A model generated the notes under the pieces. It saw only the letters and a program-made list of their open reading frames with translations, did not search any database and was not told the origin of the DNA. Shown here one piece after another: positions 1 to 8,632 of a stretch of DNA of 64,000 nucleotides. The stretch's first letter is position 1. The number at the start of each line of letters is the position of its first letter. A program made the position numbers and the translations under genes. Origin of the DNA: Sporosarcina psychrophila (GTDB lineage Bacteria > Bacillota > Bacilli > Bacillales_A > Planococcaceae); NCBI RefSeq assembly GCF_001590685.1, contig NZ_CP014616.1, positions 2,851,001 to 2,915,000 of the forward strand. The letters run 5' to 3'.

Positions 1-256
1 GAGTTGGTGTGATGAAAACATCAGATCCCTTGTAAACACTTTTAATGATGCCAATGATCGGCAATTCCACATTTTTTTTAATCTCTTTAATATCTTCAAC
101 GCTATTCGCTCTAATTCCTTTAGCCCCGCCCTTCATTGCGGAATATGCCATTTTCCCCATTATAAACGAACTGTGCATTGGTTCTTCTGGAAGTGCCTGA
201 CAAGAAACAATAAGTTCATGTTCTATAGCAGCAAAAATTTCCGCTTTAGTTTTCAG
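1..256 (-). CDS. nanE: N-acetylmannosamine-6-phosphate 2-epimerase, partial (N-terminal part)
   Basis: NanE converts ManNAc-6-P to GlcNAc-6-P in cytosolic sialic acid catabolism. About 85 N-terminal residues are present and the rest runs off the left edge. The translation contains the family signatures [33 protein letters not shown] and LPIIGIIK, typical of this TIM-barrel family. The only start compatible with them is CTG at 254-256: a TAA lies directly upstream in frame (257-259), and the next in-frame ATG would remove the SCQA segment. A GGAGGTG ribosome site sits seven bases upstream. It is the last visible gene of the sialic acid operon, after the esterase and nanA. Identity is secure; the CTG start is strong but unproven. 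Confidence 0.88.
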   Translation of the reverse strand, partial: MKTKAEIFAAIEHELIVSCQALPEEPMHSSFIMGKMAYSAMKGGAKGIRANSVEDIKEIKKNVELPIIGIIKSVYKGSDVFITPT

Positions 257-263
257 TTAAATA

Positions 264-270
264 CACCTCC
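264..270 (-). promoter_or_regulatory. Ribosome binding site that fixes the nanE CTG start
   Basis: The minus strand reads GGAGGTG, a near-perfect Shine-Dalgarno sequence. Seven bases, ending in an in-frame TAA, separate it from the CTG proposed as the nanE start. No ATG, GTG or TTG lies at a workable distance in the nanE frame. Confidence 0.7.
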
Positions 271-284
271 ATGTAGCCCTGCTT

Positions 285-1271
285 TCATTTAAAATATTCC
301 TTAAATTCATTTGCAAAATTATGCCCCATCAGCTTATAGCCTTCTGCATTTGGATGAAGTTCGTCCGGTAGTAAGCCGGCGTAGTCTTCCCCCAGGATAT
401 CCAACCCGTTCACATAAAAAAGATGATCATCACCATTTCTTCTAAATATCTCTACAATTTCTTGTATTTGTAGTCTCATCTTAATAAGCGTAAAGCCGAC
501 TAGATTAGGGGTCCCCTCTCTAAATGCTCCATAAATAGGAGAACTTAAAACAATTGGAACAGTCGACTGTTTTTCACGAATAATTTTAATGAATCCAATG
601 ATAATCGCTTGAAATGTTCGTTCATTGTAACTGTTTGCACCGTATATATTTATGCCCGCACAAAGGGAAATGAAGTCAACAGGCGTATCCCTTATCGTCC
701 TAGCAATCATTGGTTCAAACTGGCATTGCCCACTGAATCCCAGGCAAGTTAAATCCAAATCTAATTCGGCCGCGGTAATAACCGGCCATGTCTGTGAAGG
801 GCTTTCTGCCGCCTGGCATTGAGTAATGGAACTCCCATAGGCCAGCCATTTCCTCCTTAAAGAAGGGTAAGCGTTCCAATTCGCTTCTTCAGCAATATAA
901 ACATTCCTTACGGCCATTTTTTGTCGTTGCGATAAATAAATTTCAACAACTTTATTACTTGCTAAAAGACCATCCACTGTAAAAGACGTATCCTTAGATC
1001 TAACTATTATCGTTTTCACTAATTCCCTATCAATCACGACATCGAATTCTACTTCAACTTCAGATGCTGCAAATTCCACTTTAATCGTTGGGGAGTTTGT
1101 TTCAAACGTTATTCGAACGCCGGCAGGTATCTCTGCTGTTCGGTTAAGTTGATTTGGCGTATAAAAATCTTTATCTTCATGAAAAATTCTCCAAGGACTA
1201 ATAAGCCCTCCACTTTTTTCAAGTGATATAGCGCCCAAAATCGTTTCTGAATTCAATACAATTGGTTTCAT
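285..1271 (-). CDS. SGNH/GDSL-family esterase, possible sialic acid O-acetylesterase
   Basis: A 328-residue two-part protein. Residues 1-135 form a beta-rich N-terminal region. The SGNH hydrolase domain follows, with block I GSSIT (nucleophile Ser148), a GINIYG block III with the conserved Asn, and the DELH block (Asp303 and His306 as the rest of the triad). No signal peptide is seen, so it probably acts in the cytosol. It lies between nanA and nanE with short gaps, so removal of O-acetyl groups from imported sialic acids is a reasonable inference, not something the sequence proves. Another carbohydrate ester could be the substrate. Confidence 0.75.
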   Translation of the reverse strand: MKPIVLNSETILGAISLEKSGGLISPWRIFHEDKDFYTPNQLNRTAEIPAGVRITFETNSPTIKVEFAASEVEVEFDVVIDRELVKTIIVRSKDTSFTVDGLLASNKVVEIYLSQRQKMAVRNVYIAEEANWNAYPSLRRKWLAYGSSITQCQAAESPSQTWPVITAAELDLDLTCLGFSGQCQFEPMIARTIRDTPVDFISLCAGINIYGANSYNERTFQAIIIGFIKIIREKQSTVPIVLSSPIYGAFREGTPNLVGFTLIKMRLQIQEIVEIFRRNGDDHLFYVNGLDILGEDYAGLLPDELHPNAEGYKLMGHNFANEFKEYFK

Positions 1272-1289
1272 TTATCCACCGCCAACATT

Positions 1290-2207
1290 TTAATTTTGAG
1301 TCTGATAGTTCATTATTACTTCGTCAATCCTAGTCTTAATACCTTCAACTTTCTCAATATCGTCTCCAGATACCGGCTCTAATGGGCCTCTAACGCTACC
1401 AATATTTACGCCCTTTAGTTTATAGATTTCTTTAATAACGGAATACATTGAACCATTCAATGAACATAATGTCATAATGATATCATTAATGTCATGTTGA
1501 ATTTTCCGCGCTTCTGAGAAATCCCCGGCTGATACAAACTCTTCCGCTTTTAGGAACAACTCTGGCATCACACCATAAGTTCCGCCAATCCCGCTATCCG
1601 CACCAATTAACCTTCCGGATACATATTGCTCATCTGGGCCATTAAAAACAATAAAGTCGTCATGTGCTGCCGCTTTAAATCTTTCAATATCCATGACTGG
1701 CATCGAAGAGTTTTTCACACCAATTAGCTTGTCGTTCTGTAATAACTTCTTGAGTAAGTTAATGGAAAGATTGTATCCGGTCGTTTGAGGGATGTTATAA
1801 ATAATAAACGGCAGGTCCGTTGAATCCATAATTTCCGTCCAGTACTTTTCAATTGCACTTTCAGGCAGTTGAAAATAAATTGGCGGTATAGCAGACAACG
1901 CATCATACCCTAATTCTTCCGCGTACTTCGCTAATTCAACGCTTTCTTTTGTTGATGGTGCTCCAACATGGGCAATCAACGTAAGTTGCCCTTTCAGGCT
2001 TTCGGCAACATATTTCAATGTCGCCTTTCTCTCCTCAAGATTTTGATAAATACACTCCCCCGAACTGCCACCAACGTAGAGACCTTGTACTCCTTTTTCA
2101 TAAAGATGAATCGCTAACGCTTTAATTCTCTCTGGTGATATTTCTCCTGCTTCATCATAACAAGCATAGAATGCTGGAATAATTCCTTTATACTTATCAA
2201 GTAACAT
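1290..2207 (-). CDS. nanA: N-acetylneuraminate lyase
   Basis: This class I aldolase of the DapA/NanA family splits Neu5Ac into ManNAc and pyruvate. Its 305 residues show GGSSGE (46-51), YNIP with Tyr137, and the Schiff-base lysine Lys165 in GVKNSS; both catalytic positions carry the same numbers as in E. coli NanA. A DapA assignment is less likely given the neighbours, which are a sugar ABC importer, an SGNH esterase and nanE. The start is ATG at 2207. A GC-rich intergenic repeat lies immediately upstream (2233-2292). Confidence 0.9.
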   Translation of the reverse strand: MLLDKYKGIIPAFYACYDEAGEISPERIKALAIHLYEKGVQGLYVGGSSGECIYQNLEERKATLKYVAESLKGQLTLIAHVGAPSTKESVELAKYAEELGYDALSAIPPIYFQLPESAIEKYWTEIMDSTDLPFIIYNIPQTTGYNLSINLLKKLLQNDKLIGVKNSSMPVMDIERFKAAAHDDFIVFNGPDEQYVSGRLIGADSGIGGTYGVMPELFLKAEEFVSAGDFSEARKIQHDINDIIMTLCSLNGSMYSVIKEIYKLKGVNIGSVRGPLEPVSGDDIEKVEGIKTRIDEVIMNYQTQN

Positions 2208-2232
2208 ATTCTTTTCTCCCCTCTTGACTATC

Positions 2233-2292
2233 TATGTAAACTGAGCGAAGGCGCTCTACAAGAGGCAGCCTTTCGCCGAGCGACGAAGCGGG
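2233..2292 (+). repeat. Dispersed intergenic repeat, copy A
   Basis: This stretch fills the gap between the permease stop and nanA. It begins TATGTAAACTGAGCGAAGGC and is clearly richer in GC than its surroundings. The same opening motif recurs, reverse-complemented, at 38140-38250 and 41518-41622. No coding potential is evident. Confidence 0.6.
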
Positions 2293-2295
2293 TGT

Positions 2296-3177
2296 TTATT
2301 TGACTGAGCCCATCGTAATTCCTTGTGTAAAGGACTTTTGGAACAATGTGAATATGACAATCATCGGTACAGATGCAAGTGCTGCTCCAGCCATCATGAC
2401 CCCATAATCAGTCTTATGCTCACCCTGCATCGTAGCAATACCTAGTGGTAGGGTCATCATTTCCGTCGAACGAGTGATAACAAGTTGACTGAAATAATCG
2501 TTCCAACTTAACATGAACGTAAAGATTGCTAAAGCACCTAGAGCTGGTTTAAGCATCGGAAGAACAATATGCCAAAACGTGCGAATTTCACCACAGCCAT
2601 CTATTTTTGCAGCTTCCAACAGTTCATTGGGTATCGTTTGAGAAAACTGTTTCATAAGGAATACACCGAATGGCCAGCCGATTGCCGGAATGATTAATCC
2701 TTTATATGTATCTACCCAACCGAAATCCGCTAGCATTGTGAACAATGGAACAAGAATAACTTGTTTAGGTAGTGCCATTGCAGCAATTAGTACAATAAAG
2801 ATCAGCTTGCGCCCAGGAAATACTTTTTTGGCAAGAACAAAGCCCGCTGTAGCGCTTACAAAACAGACAGCAATCATTTCACTACTTGCAATAAAGAAAC
2901 TATTAAATGTCCAGCGCCAAACCGGATTACTAAATAGTGTTACCCAGTTATCCAATATTGGTTTTAGTGGAAACCATTCTGGTGGTATCGTTATCGCAAC
3001 AACTTGAGCTTTGAATGCCCCCGTGATAATCCAATAAAACGGAAAAATAAAGAATAGTGCAGAGAGAATCAGTAATAGTGTAGCTATTATTTTGAATGCG
3101 CTTAATTCACGAAACCATTTTTTATTACTAGATCGATTAAACTTTTTCTTCATGTTTAACTGGGATTGTGCTTTCAC
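2296..3177 (-). CDS. ABC sugar transporter permease (MalG type)
   Basis: An inner-membrane permease of the CUT1 carbohydrate ABC family, 293 residues with about six hydrophobic segments. It carries the EAA loop (EAAKIDGCGEIRTFWHIVLP) that docks to an ATPase. The GTG start has GGAGGG seven bases upstream. It follows the partner permease by 15 bases and precedes nanA, which supports sialic acid as substrate. No ATP-binding subunit is encoded nearby, so a shared MsmX-type ATPase is likely (inference). Confidence 0.88.
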   Translation of the reverse strand: MKAQSQLNMKKKFNRSSNKKWFRELSAFKIIATLLLILSALFFIFPFYWIITGAFKAQVVAITIPPEWFPLKPILDNWVTLFSNPVWRWTFNSFFIASSEMIAVCFVSATAGFVLAKKVFPGRKLIFIVLIAAMALPKQVILVPLFTMLADFGWVDTYKGLIIPAIGWPFGVFLMKQFSQTIPNELLEAAKIDGCGEIRTFWHIVLPMLKPALGALAIFTFMLSWNDYFSQLVITRSTEMMTLPLGIATMQGEHKTDYGVMMAGAALASVPMIVIFTLFQKSFTQGITMGSVK

Positions 3178-3192
3178 GACGTTTCCCTCCCC

Positions 3193-4098
3193 CTAATACT
3201 CAACATCATTGCCTAAGTATTTAAATTGAATGATAGAAATCACTCCAATGACTAAAGCTAAAATGACCCCCATTGCAGAAGCTAAGCCAAAATTACCAAG
3301 TAGGAATGCTTGTTGATATACGCCATACATCACGGTCGATGTACTATAAATTGGACCTCCAGAGGTTAGCAATTGGATGAGAGCGAAACACTGAAACGAA
3401 TTAATTGTCGTAATGACAATCACATATAAACTTGTCGGCATCAATAATGGCCATATAATTTTCCGGAAAATTTGCCACGGTGTAGCTCGATCAATCTGGG
3501 CTGCTTCAATATACGTAGTCGGAATGTTACCGAGTGAAGCAACGTACAGAATAATTGGCTGTCCAACGGAAGTCGTGATTAATATAACTGTAATCGCCAT
3601 CAAAGCTGTTTTAGGATCTCCCAGCCAGGAGACCGGCTCTATTCCAAAAAAACTAGTAATATAATTAAGAATTCCAAAGTTAGGATGATAGATCCAACCC
3701 CATACGACAGTAACACTCACCACTGAGGTTACAGCAGGTAGATAGAATATCCCCCTACAAAATGATCTTATAAATTCACTTTTCTTATAGATGGACATCG
3801 CTACAAAAATAGAAAAACCAATAACGATAGGAACAGCAACTGCAACAAGTACAATTGTATTAATCATAGATTTATGGAACGTTTTATCATGATAAAGAGT
3901 TCCATAATTATCCCATCCAATAAATTCAAAACTCGTAATGTTGTAATCGAAAAAACTCATGTATATTCCTCGCAGCATGGGATACACAACGAAAATGAGG
4001 AAAAATGTTAACGCAGGTAATAAAAACAAATAACTCATCATCCAATCACGTAATTTGTTTTTGTTTGGTTTACGAATGGTAGCTAACAATTGTTTCAC
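3193..4098 (-). CDS. ABC sugar transporter permease (MalF/UgpA type)
   Basis: A 301-residue membrane permease, first of the pair. A short cytosolic N-terminus is followed by about six membrane segments and an EAA-type loop (EAAQIDRATPWQIFRKIIWP, about residues 198-217). The GTG start at 4098 has only a weak ribosome site (TTGGG), unlike its neighbours. Expression relative to the abundant binding protein may therefore depend on the strong hairpin just upstream (4121-4171). It probably imports sialic acid with the 4157-5530 binding protein. Confidence 0.88.
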   Translation of the reverse strand: MKQLLATIRKPNKNKLRDWMMSYLFLLPALTFFLIFVVYPMLRGIYMSFFDYNITSFEFIGWDNYGTLYHDKTFHKSMINTIVLVAVAVPIVIGFSIFVAMSIYKKSEFIRSFCRGIFYLPAVTSVVSVTVVWGWIYHPNFGILNYITSFFGIEPVSWLGDPKTALMAITVILITTSVGQPIILYVASLGNIPTTYIEAAQIDRATPWQIFRKIIWPLLMPTSLYVIVITTINSFQCFALIQLLTSGGPIYSTSTVMYGVYQQAFLLGNFGLASAMGVILALVIGVISIIQFKYLGNDVEY

Positions 4099-4120
4099 CC
4101 CAATCTAATTCTTTATGGAA

Positions 4121-4171
4121 AGGAGCAGCGAATAAATAATGCTGCTCCTCTTCACTTTATTTATTCGCTGC
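4121..4171 (-). promoter_or_regulatory. Overlapping alternative hairpins between binding protein and permease genes
   Basis: Two inverted repeats share one arm. AGGAGCAGC at 4121-4129 pairs with GCTGCTCCT at 4141-4149 (9 bp). The 15-mer at 4125-4139 is perfectly complementary to 4157-4171, which covers the last codons and stop of the binding-protein gene. The two folds exclude each other. No T-run follows on the minus strand, so this is not a simple terminator. I infer differential expression or mRNA stabilisation, as is known for malE-malF intercistronic structures. Confidence 0.6.
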
Positions 4172-5530
4172 TTTCGCTTTCTCAATCGCGGCATTGGACT
4201 TCTCCGCAAATTCATCTAACGCTTCTTTAGCTGATTTCGTTTCAAGGATTGCTTCTTGCAGTGCTGGGAACCAGAAAGTACGCACTTCTGCATAGCCGTC
4301 TGCAATCGTTGGTGGATCTGTTATGAATTTACGTGCCAGCTCTGAATACTCATACTCAGACCCTTCATATAGGCCTGTAACTGAGTTCCGCGCTGACAAA
4401 CCTCCTGTTTGAATCAAGTTTTTCTCGCCCCATTCAGGATCGTTCACGATGAAGTCAACTAATTTTTTTGCTGCTTCAGCTTTTTTATCGTCATCATTAT
4501 TAAAGACTGCGAGACCACCAAGAAATGGTTCAAGCTTCGGATCGGATCCATCCGGTGTTGGATAAGGAAGTAAAACATCCTCAAAGTCCTCTGTTTTATT
4601 TGGAGCAAAAAGTGATTTAAGTACAGCAGAATAGTTAATAGCAAATGCCATTTTACCTTGCAAGAATAAATCATTATGATCCCCAGCATCTAATGAAGCA
4701 GCGCCCGGTGCCACCAGTCCATCTCTTGAAGCTTGAACAACCCATTCAAGCCCTTTAATCCCGCTTTCTGAGTTAATCGCAACAGCGCTATAATCTTCAT
4801 TCAAAAACCGACTAGTTCCTAGATTAGTAATATATCCTCGTGTCCCTTGGTCTCCCGCAACGCTTTTTGCATAGAAACCAGATGGAATGATACCCGGAGC
4901 CTTTTCTTTAACTGCATGTAACGCTTTCTCATACTCCGCTACAGTCCATGTCCGATCTGGTCGATCTAATGGTAGCAAATCAAGTTCGCCAATGTCCTCA
5001 AATAAAGTCTTGTTGACAGCCATCATGAATGGCCCTGTATTGAATGGATACATATAAACCTGATCTCCAACCATCGATTGTTTCATTAACGCTGGAGATA
5101 TATCATTTTTCACATCATCTGGCATCATGTCATTTAGTGGTGCAAGTAACCCTTTCTTACCCCAATCAATGATCCGCCCTGGAGCGTCGTAGATCATATC
5201 TGGTGCTGTGTTCGTAGCGATTGCTACATTCAGCTTTTCAGGTCCACCTTCAAAAGTAAGCATCTCTAACTTCACTTTAATGTCTGGATTTTTTTCATTG
5301 AAAGCGGCAATAATTTCTTTCTCATACTTACCCACTTCTCCATCTAAGGCTTGGAAGTTCGGGAAATTCCACCACGTTATTTCCACCTGTTTTTCGTTAC
5401 TTGGATTTTTGTCTGCGTCTTTGCCACCTTCGCTTTCCTTTGCTGTGTCTTGACTACAAGCGGTCAAAAATAGTGATAATACAAGAGCCATTACAACTAA
5501 CAAGACAGAACCCTTTTTCGAACCTCGCAT
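4157..5530 (-). CDS. Extracellular sugar-binding lipoprotein of ABC transporter, probably sialic acid
   Basis: A solute-binding protein of the CUT1 family, 457 residues from the chosen ATG at 5530, which has a strong GGAGGGGGA ribosome site. A reading frame continues 46 codons further upstream, but that part lacks a signal peptide and overlaps the promoter. The N-terminus MRGSKKGSVLLVVMALVLSL with lipobox LTAC gives a lipid-anchored protein outside the membrane. The mature part contains FNEKNPDIKVK, typical of the family. It is first in the operon with two permeases and the nan genes; sialic acid specificity is inferred from that context. Confidence 0.88.
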   Translation of the reverse strand: MRGSKKGSVLLVVMALVLSLFLTACSQDTAKESEGGKDADKNPSNEKQVEITWWNFPNFQALDGEVGKYEKEIIAAFNEKNPDIKVKLEMLTFEGGPEKLNVAIATNTAPDMIYDAPGRIIDWGKKGLLAPLNDMMPDDVKNDISPALMKQSMVGDQVYMYPFNTGPFMMAVNKTLFEDIGELDLLPLDRPDRTWTVAEYEKALHAVKEKAPGIIPSGFYAKSVAGDQGTRGYITNLGTSRFLNEDYSAVAINSESGIKGLEWVVQASRDGLVAPGAASLDAGDHNDLFLQGKMAFAINYSAVLKSLFAPNKTEDFEDVLLPYPTPDGSDPKLEPFLGGLAVFNNDDDKKAEAAKKLVDFIVNDPEWGEKNLIQTGGLSARNSVTGLYEGSEYEYSELARKFITDPPTIADGYAEVRTFWFPALQEAILETKSAKEALDEFAEKSNAAIEKAKAANK

Positions 5531-5566
5531 AATATCTCCCCCTCCTTGTATTTCCGGAAATAGTGG

Positions 5567-5579
5567 TGAAGCGCTTTCA
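5567..5579 (-). promoter_or_regulatory. Candidate CcpA cre site of the sialic acid operon
   Basis: The minus strand reads TGAAAGCGCTTCA, one base shorter than the ideal palindromic cre TGAAAGCGCTTTCA. It lies just downstream of the predicted promoter at 5592-5620, where CcpA would block transcription. Carbon catabolite repression of a sugar-acid operon is expected biology; the site itself is a prediction. Confidence 0.5.
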
Positions 5580-5591
5580 TTTCCTGTTTTA

Positions 5592-5620
5592 AGCATAAAG
5601 TCAATAACCAGACATGACAA
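5592..5620 (-). promoter_or_regulatory. Candidate sigma-A promoter of the sialic acid operon
   Basis: On the minus strand TTGTCA (-35, 5615-5620) and TATGCT (-10, 5592-5597) are separated by 17 bases. The start of transcription would fall about 55 bases before the binding-protein ATG. A second TTGACT lies close by, so the exact choice is uncertain. The rest of the 370-bp divergent region (5531-5899) shows no gene. Confidence 0.45.
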
Positions 5621-5899
5621 TCCCATGAACTTTACATTCATAGCCCTATTCTGACATAAATGCTCCAAACCCCTTTAAATTATTTAATAATTCCAACTTC
5701 AATACGCCGCCATTAAAGATTAACCTCCACAACATGTTTGAATCTTCTACCAATTTATTGTTGGGGAAACTTTTTTTATCGTGTACACTTAAAATAGATT
5801 CACAAAATGGCTGTTTAAGTAAGTAATAGAAATTTAGAGGTCTTTTAACACATTCCTAAAAAACAACAACTACTATCAAATGATTTTTGGGGGAATACG

Positions 5900-6679
5900 A
5901 TGTATAAATTGATGATTGTTGAGGATGAACCTCTCATACGTTCTGGATTAAAACAGTACTTCGATTGGAAAGAGTTAGGGGTCCATACAATTATTGAGGC
6001 GGAAAACGGGAAAGACGGAGTGGATAGAGCTTTAATCGAGCTCCCCCACTTGGTGATTACAGACATTCGTATGCCTGTAATGGATGGACTTGAAATGATT
6101 GGACAGCTCCGATCAAAACTACCCGATACCCTTTTTATTATCTTGACTGGCCACAATGAATTCGAGTACGCGCAAAAAGCCATTCATTATGGCGGTGTAT
6201 ATGATTATTTACTAAAACCATTGCAATACGAAAAAAGTTTTTCAGTTATTGTAAATTGCTTAGAAAAAATACGCCTAAAGCAACTTATGCCACAATCTTT
6301 CGAACGGCTGACAGATCCAGGTACAAATCAAGGGGTTGGAATTGCGCCTGAAGAAGGCCTTCAACTTTTCGAAAAAATAGAGTCCTATATCAAACTGCAT
6401 TTGGATCAAGAATTAACACTCAATATGGTTGCCGAACATTTCTTTTATCATCCTTCTTATTTAAGTCGGCTATTCAAAACAAAATTAAATAAAAACTACA
6501 TGACTTTTGTAAGCGAAATAAGAATTAATTATGCGCTACAATGCCTGAAGGTGTCGCAACATTCCATCGCCGACGTGGCAAGTTTATGTGGGTATAAAAG
6601 TTATAAACATTTCGTAAAAGTATTTAAAAGTATTACCCAAATGACACCAACAGAATATAGAAAACAGTTAAGGCTATGA
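5900..6679 (+). CDS. Response regulator, REC plus AraC-type DNA-binding domain (YesN-like)
   Basis: Cytosolic transcription regulator, 259 residues. The receiver domain (about 1-120) has the acidic pair in VEDE and the phospho-acceptor Asp55 in ITDIRMPVMDG. The C-terminal AraC HTH (about 155-257) includes FFYHPSYLSRLFK and IADVASLCGYKSYKHFVKVF. It is shorter than typical YesN proteins because the linker is brief. It is divergent from the sialic acid operon and immediately followed by its kinase, so it probably activates that operon (inference). The ATG has GGGGG upstream. Confidence 0.9.
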   Translation: MYKLMIVEDEPLIRSGLKQYFDWKELGVHTIIEAENGKDGVDRALIELPHLVITDIRMPVMDGLEMIGQLRSKLPDTLFIILTGHNEFEYAQKAIHYGGVYDYLLKPLQYEKSFSVIVNCLEKIRLKQLMPQSFERLTDPGTNQGVGIAPEEGLQLFEKIESYIKLHLDQELTLNMVAEHFFYHPSYLSRLFKTKLNKNYMTFVSEIRINYALQCLKVSQHSIADVASLCGYKSYKHFVKVFKSITQMTPTEYRKQLRL

Positions 6680-6683
6680 TATT

Positions 6684-8492
6684 ATGAACCATTTGAAGCG
6701 CTTCTTACCATTTTTCCAATTTAAACATGTGAATCATCAAATTTTTGTCCTTATGATTTTGACGATTACCATCCCGCTGCTGATTTTATCCGTAATGATT
6801 TACATGTTTTCAATTCAATCAGCTAAAAAAGAGTATCAAAATAGTTCGAATCTCATTCTTAATAATCTATCTTTTAATTTCGATCAATATTTGCAGAGCA
6901 TCGAGATGGGGGCGCTTACTGCACAGATGGACAGTAAACTACAAAATGCGCTTGAAAATTGGCTAGGAGATGACTCAGAACGAGACTATGTTCAAATTTT
7001 AGAATACGAAAATGCGATTGAACATTTTATCAGTACAATTGAAATAACAATTGAGAATGTCGATAGCGTCCAAATTTATATAGGTGACCATGTATTTTAT
7101 TCCACACTAAAAAAATCCGTTTACGATGTGAGTAACTTAACAAACGAAGAATGGTATAAACAAACCATTGAGCAAAAAGGTAGAATCGTCTTATTTGGTA
7201 CTCACCAACCATTTAATAGGGTAAATTCCAATGAATCAGTGATATCAATCGCAAGGGTAATTAATAAAAATGGAAGCAGACAACCGTTAGGTGTTTTGCT
7301 TATTGATATCCGTTTAGATTCATTACGTAACATTCTAAATTTATCAGAAAATCATAATCGGAATTTCGTTATTTTGGATCCTCTTGGCAGTGTTATTTAC
7401 GCTTCTGACCTAGATCAAATCGACTCCAATATGACATTTAAACCCGCTATCCAGCCTTTCCTTTCCGATTCAAATAAGGAATCCGGGAATTTTTACGCAC
7501 CGGTAGACGGGGTTAATTCATTTTTCAATTTTGTCACTTCTCCCTACTCAGACTGGACAGTTATTCAGTATATAGAAGAACAGGAAATGACTAAGCATGC
7601 GGAAATGCTTCGCAAAGTTATTTTAGGGTTAGCTTTCTTTTCGATTGGTATGGCTATGTTATTTATGGTGATCTTATACATACGTGTAACTGAACCAATT
7701 ATCTTTTTAAGTAGGCAAGTGAAAATAATCGGTCGCGGAAAATTCGATGTTAACTTGACTAGCAAACGTCAGGATGAATTTGGCGGACTTTATCAGGGAA
7801 TTAGCAAAATGGTCACGGACATACAAGATTACATTGAACGGTCCTCTGTGTTAAAAGCTCAACAAAAGCTAGCACATTACCGCGCGCTAAAAAGTCAAAT
7901 CAATCCGCACTTTTTAGCTAACGCACTTGAATCGATTCAAATGAAAGCGGTGTTAAACAAACAACGGGATATAGCTGAAATGATTGGGGTACTCGGACAG
8001 TTATTTCGAATTAATATCCAAAGTGGGAAAGAAACAATCACATTGGAAGAAGAATTGACCCACATTCGCCTGTATATCCAAGTACAACAAATGCGATTCG
8101 GAGATAAAATTCAGTACGTCGAAAACTTAGCTCCAACTAGTGAATCTATACGACTTTTGCATTTCTCCCTTCAGCCCCTTGTCGAAAATGGTATTGTCCA
8201 TGGGTTAGAGCGTAAATATGGAGCTGGAATACTTGAAGTTTCATCTGTTTTTTCCGGCCAGGATATGCTAATAACGGTGAGTGACAATGGGGTCGGTATT
8301 GATGAAGAACAGCTACAATACTTGAAAAATCGCCTTGCACAATCCTCCAGTACATTAACCGAAGAACATATCGGGCTTAAAAATGTCCATGATCAAATAC
8401 GGTACTATTTTGGTGATCAATATGGCATTGAGATTGATAGCTCGCTCGGAGTAGGCACGACGGTAACCATACGAATTCCAGCAAGAATATGA
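6684..8492 (+). CDS. Membrane sensor histidine kinase (YesM-like)
   Basis: A 602-residue kinase. A first membrane segment (about 20-42) is followed by a large extracellular sensor region (about 43-310), a second membrane segment (about 311-335), and HAMP. The His_kinase family region has the phospho-acceptor histidine in QINPHFLANALESI, and the HATPase domain has the N-box LVENGIVHG and DNGVGI. It starts four bases after the regulator gene ends. It presumably senses an extracellular sugar or the loaded binding protein for the divergent transporter; the signal is not visible from sequence. Confidence 0.9.
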   Translation: MNHLKRFLPFFQFKHVNHQIFVLMILTITIPLLILSVMIYMFSIQSAKKEYQNSSNLILNNLSFNFDQYLQSIEMGALTAQMDSKLQNALENWLGDDSERDYVQILEYENAIEHFISTIEITIENVDSVQIYIGDHVFYSTLKKSVYDVSNLTNEEWYKQTIEQKGRIVLFGTHQPFNRVNSNESVISIARVINKNGSRQPLGVLLIDIRLDSLRNILNLSENHNRNFVILDPLGSVIYASDLDQIDSNMTFKPAIQPFLSDSNKESGNFYAPVDGVNSFFNFVTSPYSDWTVIQYIEEQEMTKHAEMLRKVILGLAFFSIGMAMLFMVILYIRVTEPIIFLSRQVKIIGRGKFDVNLTSKRQDEFGGLYQGISKMVTDIQDYIERSSVLKAQQKLAHYRALKSQINPHFLANALESIQMKAVLNKQRDIAEMIGVLGQLFRINIQSGKETITLEEELTHIRLYIQVQQMRFGDKIQYVENLAPTSESIRLLHFSLQPLVENGIVHGLERKYGAGILEVSSVFSGQDMLITVSDNGVGIDEEQLQYLKNRLAQSSSTLTEEHIGLKNVHDQIRYYFGDQYGIEIDSSLGVGTTVTIRIPARI

Positions 8493-8632
8493 AGTTACTA
8501 GTTAGGAAACAGGACTCTAATTACTATGCTTCTTTCACCTATCTGAAAAATCTAAATGATTCACACGATAAAATGTGGGTATTACAAGAACATGCACCAT
8601 TCATCTTAGACATACTCTTGGAGGAGATTTAA
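8489..8632 (+). CDS. Possible 47-residue small protein bridging kinase and lipoprotein genes
   Basis: An ATG overlaps the kinase stop (ATGA) and the frame stays open for 47 codons, ending TAA directly against the ATG of the next gene. The predicted product starts MKLLVRKQDSNYYASF and ends LDILLEEI. It contains the next gene's GGAGGAG ribosome site within its last codons. There is no good ribosome site of its own, but coupling to the kinase stop is possible. I do not recognise a family. The exact fit between two genes could be chance. Confidence 0.3.
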   Translation: MKLLVRKQDSNYYASFTYLKNLNDSHDKMWVLQEHAPFILDILLEEI

